Source: Burkholderia oklahomensis C6786 | GTDB taxonomy: Bacteria > Pseudomonadota > Gammaproteobacteria > Burkholderiales > Burkholderiaceae | Length of the DNA: 64,000 bases | Direction: 5' to 3' | NCBI RefSeq assembly: GCF_000959365.1 | Contig: NZ_CP009555.1 | Coordinates: forward strand, 186,001 to 250,000 | In this document: piece after piece, positions 14,934 through 23,543 of the stretch | Layout: every line of letters starts with the position of its first letter | How positions within the stretch are numbered: the first letter of the stretch is position 1 | Notes under the pieces: model-generated | What the model was told of the DNA's origin: nothing | Databases searched by the model: none | Seen by the model: only the letters and a program-made list of their open reading frames with translations | Program-made: the position numbers and the translations under genes

Positions 14934-14964
14934 GCGCGGCAGCCTGCTCGAACGGCTGCCGCGC
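14934..14964 (+). terminator. Terminator-like hairpin after the mutarotase
   Basis: A perfect 10-bp stem, GCGCGGCAGC with GCTGCCGCGC, and an 11-base loop, 23 bases past the mutarotase stop. No T run follows, so it may be a weak or Rho-assisted terminator. Confidence 0.4.
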
Positions 14965-15115
14965 AGGCCCGCTCCGCCCGCGTGCCGCCCCGTCCGAACA
15001 CCCGTCGCCGACGTCCCGATATCCCGAAACGACGAGCCCGCCGCCGAACCCGTTAAAATCAGACGTTTTTGTATCCGCTGCCGCGCGCCGTCGCGGCGGT
15101 GCTTTGCGAGGTTCA

Positions 15116-15817
15116 ATGTTGCTGAAAACAACGAGACGGCTCGTCGTCGCATCGCTTGCCGCGCTGCTCGCCGCGTGCGGCTCGGCGCCCGTCGGCCCCG
15201 GCTTCTACCGAGTCGAGCGCGGCGACACGCTCTCCCAGATCGCGCGCGCGAATCGCCAGTCGGTCGCGAACATCGTCCGCTGGAACCAGATCGCGAATCC
15301 CGACGCGATCGAAGTCGGCCAGGTGCTGCGCGTCGCGCCGCCGCCCGGCTCCGCTTCGACGTCGGCCAAGGCAAGCGCCTCGCGCAGCCCGAGCCGCCCG
15401 GCGCCGTCGTCGCCCGCCACCTCGTCGGCTCCCTCGGTGAAGCCCGCGTCGAGCATCTCGCTCGTGTGGCCCGCCGCCGGCAACGTGATCCGCTCGTTCG
15501 ACGGCTCGAAGTCGAAGGGCATCGACATCGCGAACACGGCGGGCACGCCCGTCGTCGCGGCGGCAGCCGGTACGGTCGTCTATGCGGGCAACGGTCTGCG
15601 CGGCTACGGCAACCTGCTGATCGTCAAGCACAACGCCGATTTCCTGACGACGTACGCACACAACCGCACGCTGCTCGCGAAGGAAGGCCAGACGGTTGCG
15701 CAGGGACAGAAAATCGCGGAGATGGGCGACACCGACAACGACCGTGTCGCACTGCATTTCGAGCTGCGCTACGGCGGCCGCTCGATCGATCCGTCGCGCT
15801 ACCTGCCGTCGCGCTGA
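15116..15817 (+). CDS. NlpD-like lipoprotein with LysM and degenerate M23 (LytM) domains
   Basis: A 233-residue lipoprotein. The signal ends LLAACG (Cys21). A LysM peptidoglycan-binding domain (about 32-75, YRVERGDTLSQIARANRQS) is followed by a Ser/Pro/Ala linker and a C-terminal M23 domain (about 120-230). As in E. coli NlpD, the first zinc-binding His is replaced (KGIDIA instead of HxGID), while LHFELRYGG-type residues remain. It should therefore activate an amidase (AmiC type) rather than cut peptidoglycan, helping daughter cells separate. The start ATG is at 15116 after GAGGTTCA. Confidence 0.88.
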   Translation: MLLKTTRRLVVASLAALLAACGSAPVGPGFYRVERGDTLSQIARANRQSVANIVRWNQIANPDAIEVGQVLRVAPPPGSASTSAKASASRSPSRPAPSSPATSSAPSVKPASSISLVWPAAGNVIRSFDGSKSKGIDIANTAGTPVVAAAAGTVVYAGNGLRGYGNLLIVKHNADFLTTYAHNRTLLAKEGQTVAQGQKIAEMGDTDNDRVALHFELRYGGRSIDPSRYLPSR

Positions 15818-15896
15818 AGCAGCGCGAAGCGGCGCGCACGGCGCGGCGCGTCGTGCGCGTTCCCGCGCGAGCCGAGCGATCGGATCAAGAGAACGA

Positions 15897-16016
15897 TCAG
15901 CGTTTGCGCAGCCGGCCGTGCAGACGGCCGGAAAGCGGATCGACGTGGCGCGCGAACGCCACCAGCACGCCGATCCCTATCACGCTGAGCCCCGTAGCTA
16001 TCAGAAACAGGTCCAT
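15897..16016 (-). CDS. Very small membrane protein (39 aa)
   Basis: A 39-codon gene with one hydrophobic helix (FLIATGLSVIGIGVLVAFAR) and a strongly basic tail, GRLHGRLRKR. The ribosome site is weak. Support comes from composition and from the upstream two-part element at 16044-16087, whose TATGAT lies 28 bases before the ATG. Function unknown. Confidence 0.5.
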   Translation of the reverse strand: MDLFLIATGLSVIGIGVLVAFARHVDPLSGRLHGRLRKR

Positions 16017-16043
16017 GGTCGTGTATCTATAGTTGGTGAAACG

Positions 16044-16087
16044 ATCATACGCAGCATTTGTCGTTTGCGCATGAACGTGCCCTCTAG
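16044..16087 (-). promoter_or_regulatory. Two-part promoter-like element CTAGAGGGCAC-N27-TATGAT
   Basis: On the minus strand, CTAGAGGGCAC (16077-16087) and GCGTATGAT (TATGAT at 16044-16049) are separated by 27 bases. The same two strings with the same spacing occur on the plus strand before ppk (26662-26705). TATGAT fits a -10 box for the 39-codon gene; the distal part may bind an activator. No good -35 is present. Confidence 0.45.
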
Positions 16088-16173
16088 GATCGACCCTAAC
16101 GGCCGCGCGTACGCGCGGCGATTCGGTGTACTGTGCGTCGAAACACCACGCGAAAAACGACCGGAGACGCCCG

Positions 16174-17799
16174 ATGCTGCCCCACGCCGCCAGTTACGCC
16201 GAGCTCGTCGACCGCTTCGAATGGCGCGTTCCGGCGCGCTACAACATCGGTGTCGACGCATGCGACAAATGGGCTGACGGCAGCGGCCGCGTCGCGCTGA
16301 TTCACGAGCACGCGGACGGCGTCATCGCGCGCTGCACATTCGACCAGTTGAGAAGCGCCTCTAATCGACTCGCGAACAGCTTCGCGCGCGCAGGCGCGAA
16401 GCGCGGCGACCGGATCGGCATCCTGCTCGCGCAAGGCCCGGAAACGGCGATCGCGCATCTGGCCGCGTATAAGCTCGGCGCGGTCGCGGTGCCTCTTTTC
16501 ACGCTGTTCGGCGCGGATGCGCTCGAATTCCGCCTCGGCGACAGCGGCGCGGTCGCGCTCGTCACCGATCGCGCCGGCTACGAGAAGATCGCGCCGCTGC
16601 ACGCGTCGCTGCCGTCGCTCGCGACGATCTACTGCGTCGACGGCGCACCCGATCTCGCCGAGCCCGGCGTGCTCGCGTTCGATGCGGCGCTCGCGGCCGA
16701 ATCGGACAAGTTCGAACCCGCAGACACGTCGGCCGACGATCCGGCGCTCATCATCTACACGTCCGGCACGACGGGCAAGCCGAAGGGCGCGCTGCACGCG
16801 CACCGGGTGCTGCTCGGTCATCTTCCCGGCGTCGAGATGTCGCAAAACCTGTTTCCGGCGCGTGCGCGCCTCTCCTGGACGCCCGCCGACTGGGCATGGA
16901 TCGGCGGCCTTCTCGACGTGCTGCTGCCATCGCTGCATCACGGCGTGCCGGTGCTCGCGCGCCGCTTCGAGAAGTTCGACGGCGTGGCCGCATTCGAGCT
17001 GCTCGCGCGGCACGGCGTGACGCACACGTTCCTGCCGCCGACCGCGCTGAAGCTGATGCGCGCGGCCGTCGCCGAGCCGCGCGATCGCTACGCGCTCGCA
17101 ATCGAATCGGTCGCGAGCGGCGGCGAGTCGCTCGGCGCCGAACTGGTCGCATGGGGGCGTGACGCATTCGGCGTGACGATCAACGAGTTCTATGGACAGA
17201 CCGAATGCAACGTCGTGCTGTCATCGTGCAGCGCGCTGTTCGAGCCGCGGGCGGGCACGATCGGCAAGGCGGCGCCCGGACATCGCGTCGCGATCGTCGA
17301 CGATGCAGGCAACGCGCTGCCGCCCGGCATCGAGGGCAACATCGGCGTGCGCGCACCCGATCCGGTGATGTTCATCGGGTATTGGCACAAGCCCGATGCA
17401 ACGCGCGAGAAGTTCGCCGGCGACTATCTGCTGACGGGCGACGTCGGCGTCGCCGATGCCGACGGCTTCATCCGCTTCGTCGGCCGCAACGACGATGTGA
17501 TCACGAGCGCCGGCTATCGGATCGGTCCGGGCCCGATCGAGGACTGCCTGCTCAAGCACCCGGCGGTACGGATGGCGGCCGTCGTCGGCGTGCCGGACAC
17601 GACCCGCACCGAGATCGTCAAGGCGTTCGTCGTGCTGAACGCCGGCTACGCAGCGAGCGACGCGCTTGCACGCGAGTTGCAGGAGCACGTGAAGACCCGG
17701 CTCGCCGCGCACGAATATCCGCGTGCGGTCGCATTCGTCGATCGCCTGCCGATGACCGCGACGGGCAAGATCATTCGCCATGCACTGCGTGATGCGTGA
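16174..17799 (+). CDS. AMP-dependent acyl-CoA synthetase
   Basis: A 541-residue member of the adenylate-forming superfamily, which activates a carboxylic acid as an acyl-AMP and then transfers it to CoA. The ATP-binding P-loop-like IYTSGTTGKPKGA lies at about 195-207, NEFYGQTECNVV (A5) at about 338, YLLTGDVGVADADGFIRFVG (A7-A8) at about 419-438, and the C-terminal catalytic Lys is in MTATGKIIR (A10). It resembles the medium-chain/acetyl-CoA synthetase-like group, but the acid is unknown. The start is the ATG at 16174 after GGAGACGCCCG. It appears monocistronic. Confidence 0.93.
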   Translation: MLPHAASYAELVDRFEWRVPARYNIGVDACDKWADGSGRVALIHEHADGVIARCTFDQLRSASNRLANSFARAGAKRGDRIGILLAQGPETAIAHLAAYKLGAVAVPLFTLFGADALEFRLGDSGAVALVTDRAGYEKIAPLHASLPSLATIYCVDGAPDLAEPGVLAFDAALAAESDKFEPADTSADDPALIIYTSGTTGKPKGALHAHRVLLGHLPGVEMSQNLFPARARLSWTPADWAWIGGLLDVLLPSLHHGVPVLARRFEKFDGVAAFELLARHGVTHTFLPPTALKLMRAAVAEPRDRYALAIESVASGGESLGAELVAWGRDAFGVTINEFYGQTECNVVLSSCSALFEPRAGTIGKAAPGHRVAIVDDAGNALPPGIEGNIGVRAPDPVMFIGYWHKPDATREKFAGDYLLTGDVGVADADGFIRFVGRNDDVITSAGYRIGPGPIEDCLLKHPAVRMAAVVGVPDTTRTEIVKAFVVLNAGYAASDALARELQEHVKTRLAAHEYPRAVAFVDRLPMTATGKIIRHALRDA

Positions 17800-18064
17800 T
17801 GCGTACGCGTCCGATGTTCGAAACGCGTGCGGCGCAAGCGCCGCATGTCGAGCCCTGCCCCGCCAAGCGGGCGACGATCATCGCATCTGCTGCAAAAGCA
17901 ACGCGATAGCGCCAACGCATCCCGCTCGAGCAGATCCGCCGGCACGTGTACGCCCTTATCCTCCCATGCCGCCGCCTGCTGCGAAACTCGTCCGAACGGC
18001 CGAGTCTCGCCGGCCGCGCGAATGGTTTATAGTGGCGCTCACCGTAGTTCAGTCGCCTCACTCC

Positions 18065-18385
18065 ATGTCTTCGAATACCCCCTCCCCCGACGCGCAGCAC
18101 AGCCCGCTCTACCTGAAGCTTCTCGGCGAAACCGCCAAGATCGACTGGTGCGATCTCGAGCGCTTCTTCGCGCAAGGCAAACTGTTGTCGGTCGCGCGCG
18201 ATCTCGATCTCGTGAGCGTCGCCGAAGCGATCGCCGGCGACGACAAGGATCAGGTCACACGCTGGCTGTCCGCGGGCCACGTCGAACGGATGCAGGCCGG
18301 AACCGCGCACGATTACGCGACGCGCAATCCGGAGCTGTGGGCGGTCGTCGTATCGCCGTGGGTGTGCGTGCAGGAACGCACGTAA
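18065..18385 (+). CDS. DUF2288 family protein
   Basis: A 106-residue cytoplasmic protein. The pattern LYLKLLGETAKIDWCDLERF, then LDLVSVAEAIAGDD and PELWAVVVSPWVCVQER at the end, matches the DUF2288 family of proteobacteria, whose role is not known. The MATE transporter gene starts eight bases after its stop, so the two are probably cotranscribed. Confidence 0.8.
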   Translation: MSSNTPSPDAQHSPLYLKLLGETAKIDWCDLERFFAQGKLLSVARDLDLVSVAEAIAGDDKDQVTRWLSAGHVERMQAGTAHDYATRNPELWAVVVSPWVCVQERT

Positions 18386-18392
18386 CGCCGCG

Positions 18393-19784
18393 ATGTCCGC
18401 CTCCTCCGCTTCCGCGCACTCCGACGAAGACCCCGAGCCGCGCTCCGCCGCGAGCTGGCACCGCCGCGTGCTCGGCCTCGCGCTGCCGATCATCGCCGCG
18501 AATCTCACTCAGCCGATTCTCGGCGCGGTCGACACGGCCGTCGCCGGCCATATCGACGGCCCGCAGTATCTCGGCGGCGTCGCGCTCGGCGGCCTCTTCT
18601 TCAACTTCGTGTACTGGGGCTTCGGCTTCCTGCGGATGGGTACGACGGGGCTCGTCGCGCAGGCGTTCGGCGCGAACGATCTCGCCGGCATCCGCATCAA
18701 CGTGCTGCGCGCGCTGCTGCTCGCGTTCGCGCTCGGCGCGGCGGTGCTCGCGCTGCAGACGCCGCTCATGGGCCTCGCGTTCGCCGCGCTCGGCGGCAGC
18801 GACGCGGTGCGCGCGACTGCGCTCGACTACGCGCACGCGCGCATCTGGGCCGCGCCGTTCGCGCTCGCGAACTACGTCGTGCTCGGTTATCTGCTCGGCG
18901 TGCAGCGCGTGCGCGTCGCGCTCGCGATCCAGGTGTTCATCAACGTCGTCAACATCGGCGCGGTGCTGCTCTACGTGTATCGCTTCGATGGGGGCGTCGC
19001 GGGCATCGGCGCCGCGACCGCGACGGCGGATATCGCGGGCTTCGCGCTGAGCGCGCTGCTGCTTCGCTGGCTGAACCCGCGCGGCCTGCCGAAGATCAGT
19101 CGCGTCGAGCTCTTCGATCGCGCGGCGCTTGCGCGCCTCGTTGCGCTCAATCGCGACATATTCCTGCGCACGCTGTGCCTGCTGTCGGCGTTCGGCTGGT
19201 TCGCGCATCTCGGCGCGCGGCAAGGCGACGCGACGCTCGCCGCGAACGCGCTCCTCCTCAATTTCCAGACCTTCATGGCATACGCGCTCGACGGCTTCGC
19301 GCACGCCGCCGAGGCGCTCGTCGGCGCGGCGGCGGGCGCGCGCAACCGCGGCGCGTTCCGGCAAGCGCTGCGCACGACATTCTTCTGGGCAGGCATCGGC
19401 GCGCTGGGCTTCGCACTCGTCTATTGGGGCGCGGGCAGTTGGATCGTTGCGCAGCTCACCGATCAGCCGTCGATTCGCAGCGTCGCCGAACGCTACCTGC
19501 CGTGGGCCGCGCTGTCGCCGGTGGTCTCAGTCTGGGGTTTCATGCTCGACGGCGTGTTCATCGGCGCGACGCATACGCGAGCGCTGATGCGTGCGATGGC
19601 GGCATCGTTCGCGCTGTTTGTCGCGGCGACGTTCGCGCTTGTCGGCCCATTCGGCAATCACGGGCTCTGGGTCGCGCTGCTCGTGTTCATGGCGGCGCGC
19701 GGCGCGACGCTCGCACGCCATCTGCCCGGGCTCGAGCGAGCCGTCGCGGGCCATGCGCCGTCGATCGCGCGCACCGCAGGCTAA
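18393..19784 (+). CDS. MATE family efflux transporter (DinF-like)
   Basis: A 463-residue inner-membrane exporter with 12 predicted segments in two six-helix halves, each of which starts with a family hallmark (LALPIIAANLTQPILGAVDT and VALNRDIFLRTLCLLSAFGW). MATE proteins pump cationic drugs or metabolites out using Na+ or H+. Its closest resemblance is to the DinF branch. It follows the DUF2288 gene by eight bases. Substrate unknown. Confidence 0.92.
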   Translation: MSASSASAHSDEDPEPRSAASWHRRVLGLALPIIAANLTQPILGAVDTAVAGHIDGPQYLGGVALGGLFFNFVYWGFGFLRMGTTGLVAQAFGANDLAGIRINVLRALLLAFALGAAVLALQTPLMGLAFAALGGSDAVRATALDYAHARIWAAPFALANYVVLGYLLGVQRVRVALAIQVFINVVNIGAVLLYVYRFDGGVAGIGAATATADIAGFALSALLLRWLNPRGLPKISRVELFDRAALARLVALNRDIFLRTLCLLSAFGWFAHLGARQGDATLAANALLLNFQTFMAYALDGFAHAAEALVGAAAGARNRGAFRQALRTTFFWAGIGALGFALVYWGAGSWIVAQLTDQPSIRSVAERYLPWAALSPVVSVWGFMLDGVFIGATHTRALMRAMAASFALFVAATFALVGPFGNHGLWVALLVFMAARGATLARHLPGLERAVAGHAPSIARTAG

Positions 19785-19981
19785 CGCGTTTTTCGCGTCG
19801 CCCGCGGCGCGGGGCTTGGCCGAGACACGTTGGTTGCCGATGGCGGCCTTGGCAACGTGAATGTATCGTCAGACGGCCTGTTTCGTGCGGCTCGGCGCTG
19901 CCCATCGGGGAAGCCGCACCGTCGCCCGCCTCGCGCGCGCAGGCACACCGCGTACGCTCCGCCAGCCGCGGCGCACGGCGC

Positions 19982-20182
19982 TTATTGCGGCTGCTTCGCG
20001 GGCGGCGCAGCCTCCCCGCCTGCGCCGGGCGCGCCGAGCATCGACGGCGGCGTCATGTCGGTCGGCACACCTTGATAATCGGGCGGATCTTGCGGCGGCG
20101 TGCCGCGGCGGCCCTGCCGGGGATCGCTTGCGCAGCCGGCGAGCACGGCCGCCACGAGCGCGGCGATGACGATGCGGGTCAT
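19982..20182 (-). CDS. Small lipoprotein (66 aa)
   Basis: A 66-residue lipoprotein precursor. The signal is MTRIVIAALVAAVLAGC with Cys17 as the lipidation site, and the mature part is short, proline-rich and without structure motifs (RRGTPPQDPPDYQGVPTD). A ribosome site (GAGGAAATTC) precedes the ATG. Such small proline-rich lipoproteins are common in Burkholderia; the role is unknown. Confidence 0.75.
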   Translation of the reverse strand: MTRIVIAALVAAVLAGCASDPRQGRRGTPPQDPPDYQGVPTDMTPPSMLGAPGAGGEAAPPAKQPQ

Positions 20183-20350
20183 GAATTTCCTCGGAGTGAA
20201 TGAACGATAGCGCCCCCGTTTCTGCCGGATCGCGCCCGGCGAGTCTACTGGAAACTGGCGCGCGATGACGCCGACGCGCGGCTTCGCGTCCGCGCCGGCA
20301 TGTCCTACTATGTAGACGTGGCGCTATGCCGGTGTGAAAGGAGGGCTGCC

Positions 20351-20521
20351 ATGGATGCCGAATCGATTGCGGGCCTGATCGGCCTGGGTATCGGGCTGCT
20401 GGTGCTCGTCAGCTTGTCGGTGTACGAGTCGCGCGAATACAAGCGCTCGCACAACGGCGAAGGCATGATCCATCATTGGATGGCTGAGCATCACCTGCTC
20501 GACTGGCGGCGCAAGCACTGA
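20351..20521 (+). CDS. Small single-pass membrane protein (56 aa)
   Basis: A 56-residue protein with one hydrophobic segment (AGLIGLGIGLLVLVSLSVY) and a basic, histidine- and tryptophan-rich tail (HHWMAEHHLLDWRRKH). The strong ribosome site AAGGAGGGCTGCC before the ATG at 20351 sets the start; the frame is open 51 bases further up. Unknown function. Confidence 0.65.
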   Translation: MDAESIAGLIGLGIGLLVLVSLSVYESREYKRSHNGEGMIHHWMAEHHLLDWRRKH

Positions 20522-20826
20522 CCGCCCTGCCGCCTCTCTTCCACCGCCCTATGCACGACGAACGCGACGCCACACGTGGATGCGTGCGGCGCGCTGACAT
20601 AGCGCGCGGACGGTGCCAGTTCGAAATCACCTGATGCCCGCTCGCGACGGGCAGGAGAGGCGCTGTTTGCGCGCCGGAATGCGCGTGATCGCAGCGCATC
20701 GCGCGCGTACGCGGCGGCACCGCAACACGACTCCGTCCATCGTTTCGCCGCCCTGAACGACCGCCGATAAAGCAACGGCACGACGATACATTCGCCGTGC
20801 CGTCGTTCGCATCAGGCCGGGCAGCG
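20522..20826. other. 305-base intergenic region with a terminator-like hairpin
   Basis: It lies between a plus-strand gene and the convergent olsB gene. I see no gene. At 20775-20803 a perfect 8-bp stem ACGGCACG/CGTGCCGT lies 24 bases past the olsB stop, followed on the minus strand by TGCTTTAT; it may end olsB transcription. A smaller stem GCCCG/CGGGC lies near 20637-20653. Confidence 0.45.
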
Positions 20827-21645
20827 TCAGCGCGGCAGCGGGTCGTTCAGGAAGTGACGCGCGTAGCGGGCATTGATGTCCGACAGGCGGAACAGCGTCA
20901 GGAAGTCCGCGCAATTGAAGTCCGGATCCCATGCGGGTGCGCCGCAGATCTTCGCGCCGAGCCGCAGATAACCCTTGATGAGCGGCGGCGGCGCGACCTT
21001 CACGCCGGTCTGCAGTTCGTCGACGGGCAGCGGCGTGTGCGGGAACGCGCGGTACTCGGGCGCCGTCAGCGCGTCGCCGAGCGACTGATAGAGATTCGCC
21101 GCGTAGTGGCCGCCGTCGGCCATCGACACGCTCGCGCAACCGAGCATCGTCTCGTAGCCGTTTTGCAGCATGTATGTGCCCAGGCCGCCCCAGAGCGCCA
21201 TGATGACGGCGCCGCTGCGATAGTCGCGATGCACGCACGAGCGGCCGACTTCGACCATCTTCGAGCGCAGGTGCGTGAGACGCGACAGGTCGAACTCGCC
21301 CTCCGCGTACAGGCGGCCGACACGCGCGGCCTGATGCGGCGGCAGCACGCGATAGGTGCCGACGACCTTCAGCGTGTCGAGATCGCGCACGAGCAGGTGA
21401 TCGCAGTACGGATCGAACGAATCGACGTCGAGGCCCGCCGGGCCGCTCACGTGCGCGCCCATTTCCTCGGCGAACACGCTGTGGCGCAGACGCTGCGCTT
21501 CGCGCAGCTCGTCTTCGGTACGCGCCCAGGCGGCGCGCAGGCGGAACTCAGCGGTGACCGTTTCGGACGCGCGCGGCAGACGGCGGCGCGGCAGGTCAAG
21601 GGGTAGCGAGGCAAATGGGAGCGTGGGCGTCGGCAGTTCTCGCAT
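20827..21645 (-). CDS. olsB: Ornithine lipid N-acyltransferase (OlsB-like, GNAT fold)
   Basis: A 272-residue GNAT-type N-acyltransferase. OlsB moves a 3-hydroxyacyl group from acyl carrier protein to ornithine, making lyso-ornithine lipid, the precursor of phosphorus-free ornithine lipids. Motifs are LRHSVFAEEMGA near 58, VGTYRVLPP near 93, and VEVGRSCVHRDYRSGAVIMALW near 130, which match the hemolysin-like GNAT group. The start is set at the ATG at 21645 (AGGAAAGCCTA before it). Ornithine lipids rise when phosphate is scarce in many bacteria, which may fit with the pho genes nearby; that link is inference. Confidence 0.82.
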   Translation of the reverse strand: MRELPTPTLPFASLPLDLPRRRLPRASETVTAEFRLRAAWARTEDELREAQRLRHSVFAEEMGAHVSGPAGLDVDSFDPYCDHLLVRDLDTLKVVGTYRVLPPHQAARVGRLYAEGEFDLSRLTHLRSKMVEVGRSCVHRDYRSGAVIMALWGGLGTYMLQNGYETMLGCASVSMADGGHYAANLYQSLGDALTAPEYRAFPHTPLPVDELQTGVKVAPPPLIKGYLRLGAKICGAPAWDPDFNCADFLTLFRLSDINARYARHFLNDPLPR

Positions 21646-21795
21646 TAGGCTTTCCTGGTCGTAAGGAAGGAGACGACATGCCCGCCAATGTAGTAACCGG
21701 CCGTGACGCTTGCGTGGCAAAACGGTGTCCATTCGGTGACGTGTCGCCGATTTGACTTTAGCAGAAAGGAAGAAATAGCGTTTGATTGCGGCCAA

Positions 21796-22254
21796 TCAGA
21801 CTAGATCGGGCGAGATGGCCGCGCGTAGCACAGTCTGCCCGTTGCCTTCGCGCGCGCGACTCGAAAGCCACAGCAGGCCGCCCTTCTTGAGGCTCCAGCT
21901 CTCGTCCGAGCCGGCGAGCAGGTACGCGGCGACGCAGCCGAGCGTCGGCTGATGCCCGACGATGACGACCGTCGATGCAATTCCATCCGGCCAGCCGGCC
22001 GCGGCGAGCACGTCGCCGACGTCGCAGCCGGGCGCGAGCTCGTCCGCAGTTCGGTAGTGGTCGGTCAGCGCCTCGGCCGTCTGCACGGTGCGCGTGGCCG
22101 GGCTCGCGAGCACTGTCGCGTGGCGCTCGATGCGCGCGCGCAGCCATTTCGCGACGGCCTGCGCGTCCTTGCGGCCACGCGCGGTCAACTGGCGCGCGAG
22201 ATCGTTGCTCGCGTAGTCTTCGGCTTCGGCATGCCGCCAGAGAATCAGGTTCAT
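21796..22254 (-). CDS. sixA: SixA-like histidine phosphatase
   Basis: A 152-residue member of the histidine phosphatase superfamily with the RHG-type motif LWRHAEAED (His8 as phospho-acceptor), SPATRTVQTAEAL (about 50-62) and the second histidine in IVGHQPTLG (about 98). SixA in E. coli removes phosphate from histidine on phosphotransfer proteins. The start is placed at the ATG at 22254. Its length equals that of SixA. Confidence 0.85.
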   Translation of the reverse strand: MNLILWRHAEAEDYASNDLARQLTARGRKDAQAVAKWLRARIERHATVLASPATRTVQTAEALTDHYRTADELAPGCDVGDVLAAAGWPDGIASTVVIVGHQPTLGCVAAYLLAGSDESWSLKKGGLLWLSSRAREGNGQTVLRAAISPDLV

Positions 22255-22431
22255 CACAAGGACGTCTCCAGAATGGATTGAAGCCGGCATGCCGCGGCGT
22301 CGCGGCGTCGCGGCATGGCGGGCGCGATGCCGCGGCGCCCCGCCATTCTTGCGCAGTCTGCATGCATGCGTCCGCCATTGCACGCGGAGATTGACCCGGC
22401 TTGAATAGGGGCGATACAATCATCGATTCTT

Positions 22432-22508
22432 CGGAGCGTAGCGCAGCCTGGTAGCGCATCTGATTTGGGATCAGAGGGTCGTAGGTTCGAATCCTATCGC
22501 TCCGACCA
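22432..22508 (+). tRNA. tRNA-Pro (UGG)
   Basis: A full cloverleaf: acceptor CGGAGCG/CGCTCCG, D arm GCGC/GCGC, anticodon stem TCTGA/TCAGA with loop TTTGGGA (anticodon TGG), T-arm GTAGG/CCTAT with TTCGAAT, then A and encoded CCA. An intrinsic terminator follows nine bases later. Confidence 0.97.
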
Positions 22509-22516
22509 AGGAATTC

Positions 22517-22552
22517 AAGGGGTTACGGTTGATCGCCGTAGCCCCTTTTTTC
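22517..22552 (+). terminator. Intrinsic terminator of tRNA-Pro
   Basis: The stem AAGGGGTTACGG/CCGTAGCCCCTT with a 7-base loop and one mismatch ends in six T. The following 295 bases up to 22847 hold no gene I can support. Confidence 0.88.
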
Positions 22553-22847
22553 CGTTTCTGGATTCTCGTCCCCAACATTGATTGGCGCCAACGGGCCAGA
22601 ATGTTGGCTAGCCTCAATTCTCATTTTCTCCAACGACACGCTGCCTTATCCGTGGGGATCGCCGGAATCCAGGGATTCCTGGCGCACGCGCGACCGACGC
22701 GCGTCGTCACAATCTCGAACCGCGGCATCGTGAGCAAGCCCTCCCGCCCCCGCCGGCGTGGTCCGCATCCACGCAAAACGAAGCGCGACGCCGCGATTCG
22801 TTCAATCGAAAACGAAACGAAACGCCACGCCAGGCCCATGCCGCCGA

Positions 22848-23417
22848 TCATTCGATCACGCTATTCCGATCGCCCTTCAACAAAAGCTGCGGCACCTGAT
22901 TGAACCGATACTTCCCGCTCGCCGCATCGAGATCGAACACCCAGACGAGATCGAAGCGATCGTCCGGCCATTTCTGCGGCACCGTGTCCTTGCCGAGCGG
23001 AATCGCATCGGCGATCGCCGGAATGTCCTCGTGCTGCCACGCGATCAGCACGCTCCCCTTGCTCGCGACGGCCGCCTCCGCCAGTTCCTTTTCCTGTCCT
23101 TTCGTATAAGTGTCGCAGATCGCGAGTCCGAGCTTGTGCGCGAGCGGCGTGATCGTGTCGATCGGCCGCTCGCTCTTCGCATGCTTCGCGACCGCCGCCG
23201 CGAACAGGCAATCGGGCGTCGCGAGCCCGGCGCTCTGCAGCGGACCGCGGCTCGGCGCGAACAACACCGCGAGCGCGCCCGCGCGTTGCCAGCCGAACAC
23301 GGTGAGCGCTTCGACGTCCTGTTCGCCCTTCGCGTTCACGCCGTACGGCGCATCGTCGCTAGCCGGTTTCTCCGCGTGCCGGACGATCATGATCTTGTGG
23401 GCAGTCGGGCTGGCCAT
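22848..23417 (-). CDS. Histidine phosphatase (phosphoglycerate-mutase-like) family protein
   Basis: A 189-residue protein with the N-terminal IMIVRHAEKP signature (phospho-accepting His in RHAEKP) and a later AWQHEDIP that supplies the second catalytic-type histidine. The central part is more diverged than in true phosphoglycerate mutases, so the substrate is unknown. The start ATG at 23417 follows AAGGAGGATGCGGAT; the longer frame to 23477 has no better site. Confidence 0.8.
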   Translation of the reverse strand: MASPTAHKIMIVRHAEKPASDDAPYGVNAKGEQDVEALTVFGWQRAGALAVLFAPSRGPLQSAGLATPDCLFAAAVAKHAKSERPIDTITPLAHKLGLAICDTYTKGQEKELAEAAVASKGSVLIAWQHEDIPAIADAIPLGKDTVPQKWPDDRFDLVWVFDLDAASGKYRFNQVPQLLLKGDRNSVIE

Positions 23418-23543
23418 ATCCGCATCCTCCTTGTCGTTCTTCGTCGACGGCGAGCGAACGCCGCTAAATGCGAGCATCCGCTGTCATCTGTGATAGCAAG
23501 CGAATCCGGCAAAAGCAATGGAGTCGCTCGGCCCGCGTGCGGC

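Noticed and set aside
22553..22847. Possible gene after tRNA-Pro
   Set aside because: Only short frames without ribosome sites; nothing recognisable.
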